The notes under the pieces are model-generated. The model did not search any database. It saw only the letters and a list, made by a program, of their open reading frames with translations, and was not told the origin of the DNA. Both the position numbers and the translations under genes were made by a program. A stretch of DNA of 9,261 nucleotides from an uncultured Sanguibacteroides sp. Lineage in GTDB: Bacteria > Bacteroidota > Bacteroidia > Bacteroidales > Marinifilaceae. The stretch covers positions 1-9,261 of the forward strand of contig NZ_UQRQ01000043.1 in the NCBI RefSeq assembly GCF_900543425.1. Direction: 5' to 3'. Numbering within the stretch: position 1 is the stretch's first letter; each line of letters starts with the position of its first letter. Positions 7,546-9,261 of this stretch are shown piece after piece.

Positions 7546-8721
7546 TCAATATACAAAACCAGTAAGCCATAAAGGTACAATATTTTTCTTCCCCCGTTCT
7601 ATCATATCCGTCATTATTATTAAATTATCCTTTATTCGCCTTTTATCTCCCTCCTGTCTCAGAACAATATCATAACGTCCGTTTACCAGAAAATCCGCAT
7701 TCTCCGAATAATTCAACCTGGCTATAGGACATAACTGACTAACTAAAAAAGTTTTTCTGACCGTAGCGGCATCCGTATTATCCAAACATACGGCATTCAA
7801 TAAATTGGGATTATGAAGGTATACCTGATTGGGTTTCAATCCATTCTCATCATCACTTTCCTTGTCAAACAACAAGGTCAGCAAACGGGCATTTTTCATA
7901 TAATGCAAATAATTAAGCACCGTAGCCCTCGATACTCCGATCTCATGGCTCAGCTTGCTAATATTTACATTGTTATTATCATTTGCCACAATATAAAGCA
8001 ATTGCTTCAACTTGGTCAAATATTTCAATTCTATTTGGTTATTATACGGAATATCAAACTCTAACGTTAAGTTTATATTCTTCAATAAATAATCGATATG
8101 TGATTTTTCTTCCAAATAGATGGGATAATAACCGTATTTCAAATAATTCCCGAAATGAGCTAATGGACGTACCCGGGCTAAAATATCCTCTACAATCTCT
8201 TCGTGATGTTCAAGAATCTCTTCAAAAGCAAATACAGGAAATTTATGCCCCGTTTCCAGTTCCAGAAATTCCCGAAAAGACAACCCGCTCAAATTATACA
8301 TCTCCACGATACCTTGAAGGTATTTATTGGATTTAATCCGCACGATAGAAGAAGCCGTAAAAACAATCCGCAATTCAGGAAAATGATCGTAAGCTTCCCT
8401 CAACTCTTTATCCCAATTGGGATATTTATGAACTTGATCCAACAACAATACCTTCCCCCCTAATTTATAGAAACGTTCCACGAAATGGAACAATCCTTCC
8501 GTTGCAAAAAAAAGATTGTTAATATTCACGTAAAGGCAAGAAGGATCATCCTCATAATGTTCTTTACAAAAAGCCAGTAGAAAGTTTGTTTTTCCCACAC
8601 CACGACTCCCCTTTATTGCAATCAAACGGGCACGACAATCTATTACATCCAACAGCCCCCGACGGATAGTGGAAGTTCTCTCCTTCAATAGAATATTGTG
8701 TGTAATTCGTAAACTCTCCAT
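7546..8721 (-). CDS. AAA+ ATPase of the AAA_14/DUF4143 type
   Basis: This stand-alone P-loop ATPase has 391 residues, within the usual range of about 380-430. The order is: N-terminal segment; Walker A GSRGVGKT (38-45); Walker B region KVLLLDQVHKYPNW (90-103); sensor-like strand IVFTASS (119-125); GLSFREFLEL (146-155), a strong family signature; a winged-helix region NISKLSHEIGVSRATVLNYL (253-272); and a C-terminal DUF4143 domain with ADFLVNGRYDIVLR (342-355). Members occur in many copies in Bacteroidetes and archaea, and their cellular role is poorly known. Oddities: the expected Walker B Asp-Glu is D95-Q96, and the C-terminal nuclease-like E-x-K is not recognisable. I prefer ATG 8721 (MESLRITHN) over the in-frame ATG at 8763. 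It follows an A-rich AGAGAG leader, and the exact -7 box at 8740-8747 would put the transcription start downstream of 8763. It lies between rho and PFOR with no obvious functional link. Confidence 0.85.
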   Translation of the reverse strand: MESLRITHNILLKERTSTIRRGLLDVIDCRARLIAIKGSRGVGKTNFLLAFCKEHYEDDPSCLYVNINNLFFATEGLFHFVERFYKLGGKVLLLDQVHKYPNWDKELREAYDHFPELRIVFTASSIVRIKSNKYLQGIVEMYNLSGLSFREFLELETGHKFPVFAFEEILEHHEEIVEDILARVRPLAHFGNYLKYGYYPIYLEEKSHIDYLLKNINLTLEFDIPYNNQIELKYLTKLKQLLYIVANDNNNVNISKLSHEIGVSRATVLNYLHYMKNARLLTLLFDKESDDENGLKPNQVYLHNPNLLNAVCLDNTDAATVRKTFLVSQLCPIARLNYSENADFLVNGRYDIVLRQEGDKRRIKDNLIIMTDMIERGKKNIVPLWLTGFVY

Positions 8722-8739
8722 CTCTCTTTTTTTGCAATG

Positions 8740-8747
8740 CAAATATA
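8740..8747 (-). promoter_or_regulatory. -7 box of the AAA+ ATPase promoter
   Basis: On the minus strand this reads TATATTTG, an exact match to TAnnTTTG. It lies 18 nt before the preferred start codon, giving a leader of about 12-13 nt, and directly downstream of the rho terminator. The -33 position falls inside the dyad at 8763-8786 and has no good TTG, only TTAC. Confidence 0.55.
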
Positions 8748-8762
8748 ATAAAAAAAGATGCA

Positions 8763-8786
8763 TTTTGTAATCTACATGTTACAAAA
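8763..8786. promoter_or_regulatory. Perfect 8+8 bp dyad over the -33 region of the ATPase promoter
   Basis: TTTTGTAA (8763-8770) and its exact reverse complement TTACAAAA (8779-8786) flank an 8-nt spacer. The dyad starts 15 nt upstream of the -7 box at 8740-8747, so a bound dimeric protein would cover the -33 contact. Its centre-to-centre arm spacing is 16 nt, fitting a dimeric helix-turn-helix regulator. An operator, possibly for self-regulation by the winged-helix ATPase, is inference only. Confidence 0.4.
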
Positions 8787-8791
8787 CATAG

Positions 8792-8828
8792 AAAAAGCGG
8801 GTTAAAAGAATTTTTAACCCGCTTTTTT
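8792..8828. terminator. Strong intrinsic terminator after rho, symmetric
   Basis: A perfect 16-bp stem joins AAAAAGCGGGTTAAAA (8792-8807) and its complement (8812-8827) with a 4-nt loop. Read on the minus strand it begins 20 nt after the rho stop, with a GC core of GCGGG and a run of Ts at the 3' side, so it should end rho transcripts before the ATPase promoter. Symmetry makes it potentially bidirectional, but no gene enters from the left on the plus strand. Confidence 0.9.
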
Positions 8829-8847
8829 ATCTTATAAGTCATAAGAA

Positions 8848-9261
8848 TCACTTATCGTTCATGGAAATCAGGAATTCTTCATTGGATTTGGTTTTTTCCA
8901 GGCGATCCTTCACGAATTGCATAGCTTCAACGGAATTCATATCCGTCAAATAATTACGCAATATCCAAATACGATTCAACGTATAATCGTCCAACAAGAG
9001 ATCGTCGCGACGCGTACTGGAAGCCGTAATGTCCACGGCCGGATAAATACGACGATTGGACAACTTGCGATCCAATTGCAACTCCATGTTACCCGTTCCT
9101 TTAAACTCTTCAAAGATCACGTCATCCATTTTCGATCCGGTCTCTGTCAAAGCCGTGGCTAAGATTGTTAACGATCCGCCATCTTCAATATTCCGGGCCG
9201 CCCCGAAGAAACGCTTCGGCTTATGCAATGCATTTGCATCCACACCACCGGAAAGCACCTT
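8848..9261 (-). CDS. rho: Transcription termination factor Rho, C-terminal part, cut by window edge
   Basis: Rho is a hexameric RNA-dependent ATPase/translocase that ends transcription. The visible 137 residues enter from the right edge and end in SMNDK. They align throughout with the C-terminal ATPase domain of E. coli Rho: KVLSGGVDANALHKPKRFFG matches the R-loop region that contacts RNA, GSKMDDVIFEEFKGTGNMEL matches the next conserved block, and LDRKLSNRRIYPAVD carries the conserved arginines that include the arginine finger in the hexamer interface. The reading frame is open to the window edge and the true start lies outside. Rho proteins of this phylum usually carry an extended N-terminus, which cannot be seen here. 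A strong intrinsic terminator follows the gene. The identification is very secure. Confidence 0.97.
   Translation of the reverse strand, partial: KVLSGGVDANALHKPKRFFGAARNIEDGGSLTILATALTETGSKMDDVIFEEFKGTGNMELQLDRKLSNRRIYPAVDITASSTRRDDLLLDDYTLNRIWILRNYLTDMNSVEAMQFVKDRLEKTKSNEEFLISMNDK

Noticed and set aside
7546..8721. The ATPase as part of a defence or mobile element
   Set aside because: No transposase, integrase, toxin, nuclease partner or terminal repeats lie nearby. Its neighbours are housekeeping genes.
8831..8845. CTTAT-N5-ATAAG inverted repeat between the rho stop and its terminator
   Set aside because: Only five AT-rich base pairs, and it lies next to a much stronger terminator, so no separate function is supported.

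Overview
This window looks like chromosomal housekeeping DNA from an anaerobic member of the Bacteroidales. The evidence is a large single-chain pyruvate:ferredoxin oxidoreductase, a Bacteroidetes-style OPT peptide transporter, a TPR lipid-free secreted protein with the typical C-terminal Cys, AT-rich leaders in place of strong Shine-Dalgarno sites, and two exact matches to the Bacteroidetes -7 promoter box (TAnnTTTG). A family such as Odoribacteraceae is possible, but I cannot fix genus from the sequence alone.

Layout from left to right. The N-terminal 100 codons of peptidase T (pepT, minus strand) run off the left edge. Upstream of pepT on the same strand is a 655-residue OPT-family oligopeptide transporter, and the two probably form a peptide uptake and hydrolysis operon. 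The gap between them holds a degenerate array of nine 8-bp units. A 590-bp AT-rich divergent intergenic region follows, then a plus-strand gene for a secreted TPR-repeat protein of 274 residues. This converges on the minus-strand pyruvate:ferredoxin oxidoreductase gene (nifJ/por type, about 1177 residues), with a hairpin between the two 3' ends. Further right on the minus strand are a stand-alone AAA+ ATPase of the AAA_14/DUF4143 type (391 residues from the preferred start) and, at the right edge, the C-terminal 137 residues of transcription terminator Rho. Rho is followed by a strong intrinsic terminator with a 16-bp stem.

Functional picture. OPT and PepT would import short peptides and cleave tripeptides. 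The amino acids and pyruvate would feed fermentative metabolism, in which PFOR makes acetyl-CoA, CO2 and reduced ferredoxin. The ATPase and the TPR protein have no assignable pathway.

I found no mobile element, CRISPR array, tRNA, rRNA or recognisable defence system. The points most worth a second look are the 8-bp periodic array at the transporter/pepT junction, the ATPase with apparent substitutions at its Walker B glutamate and other motifs, and a perfect 8+8 bp dyad over the -33 region of that ATPase's promoter.
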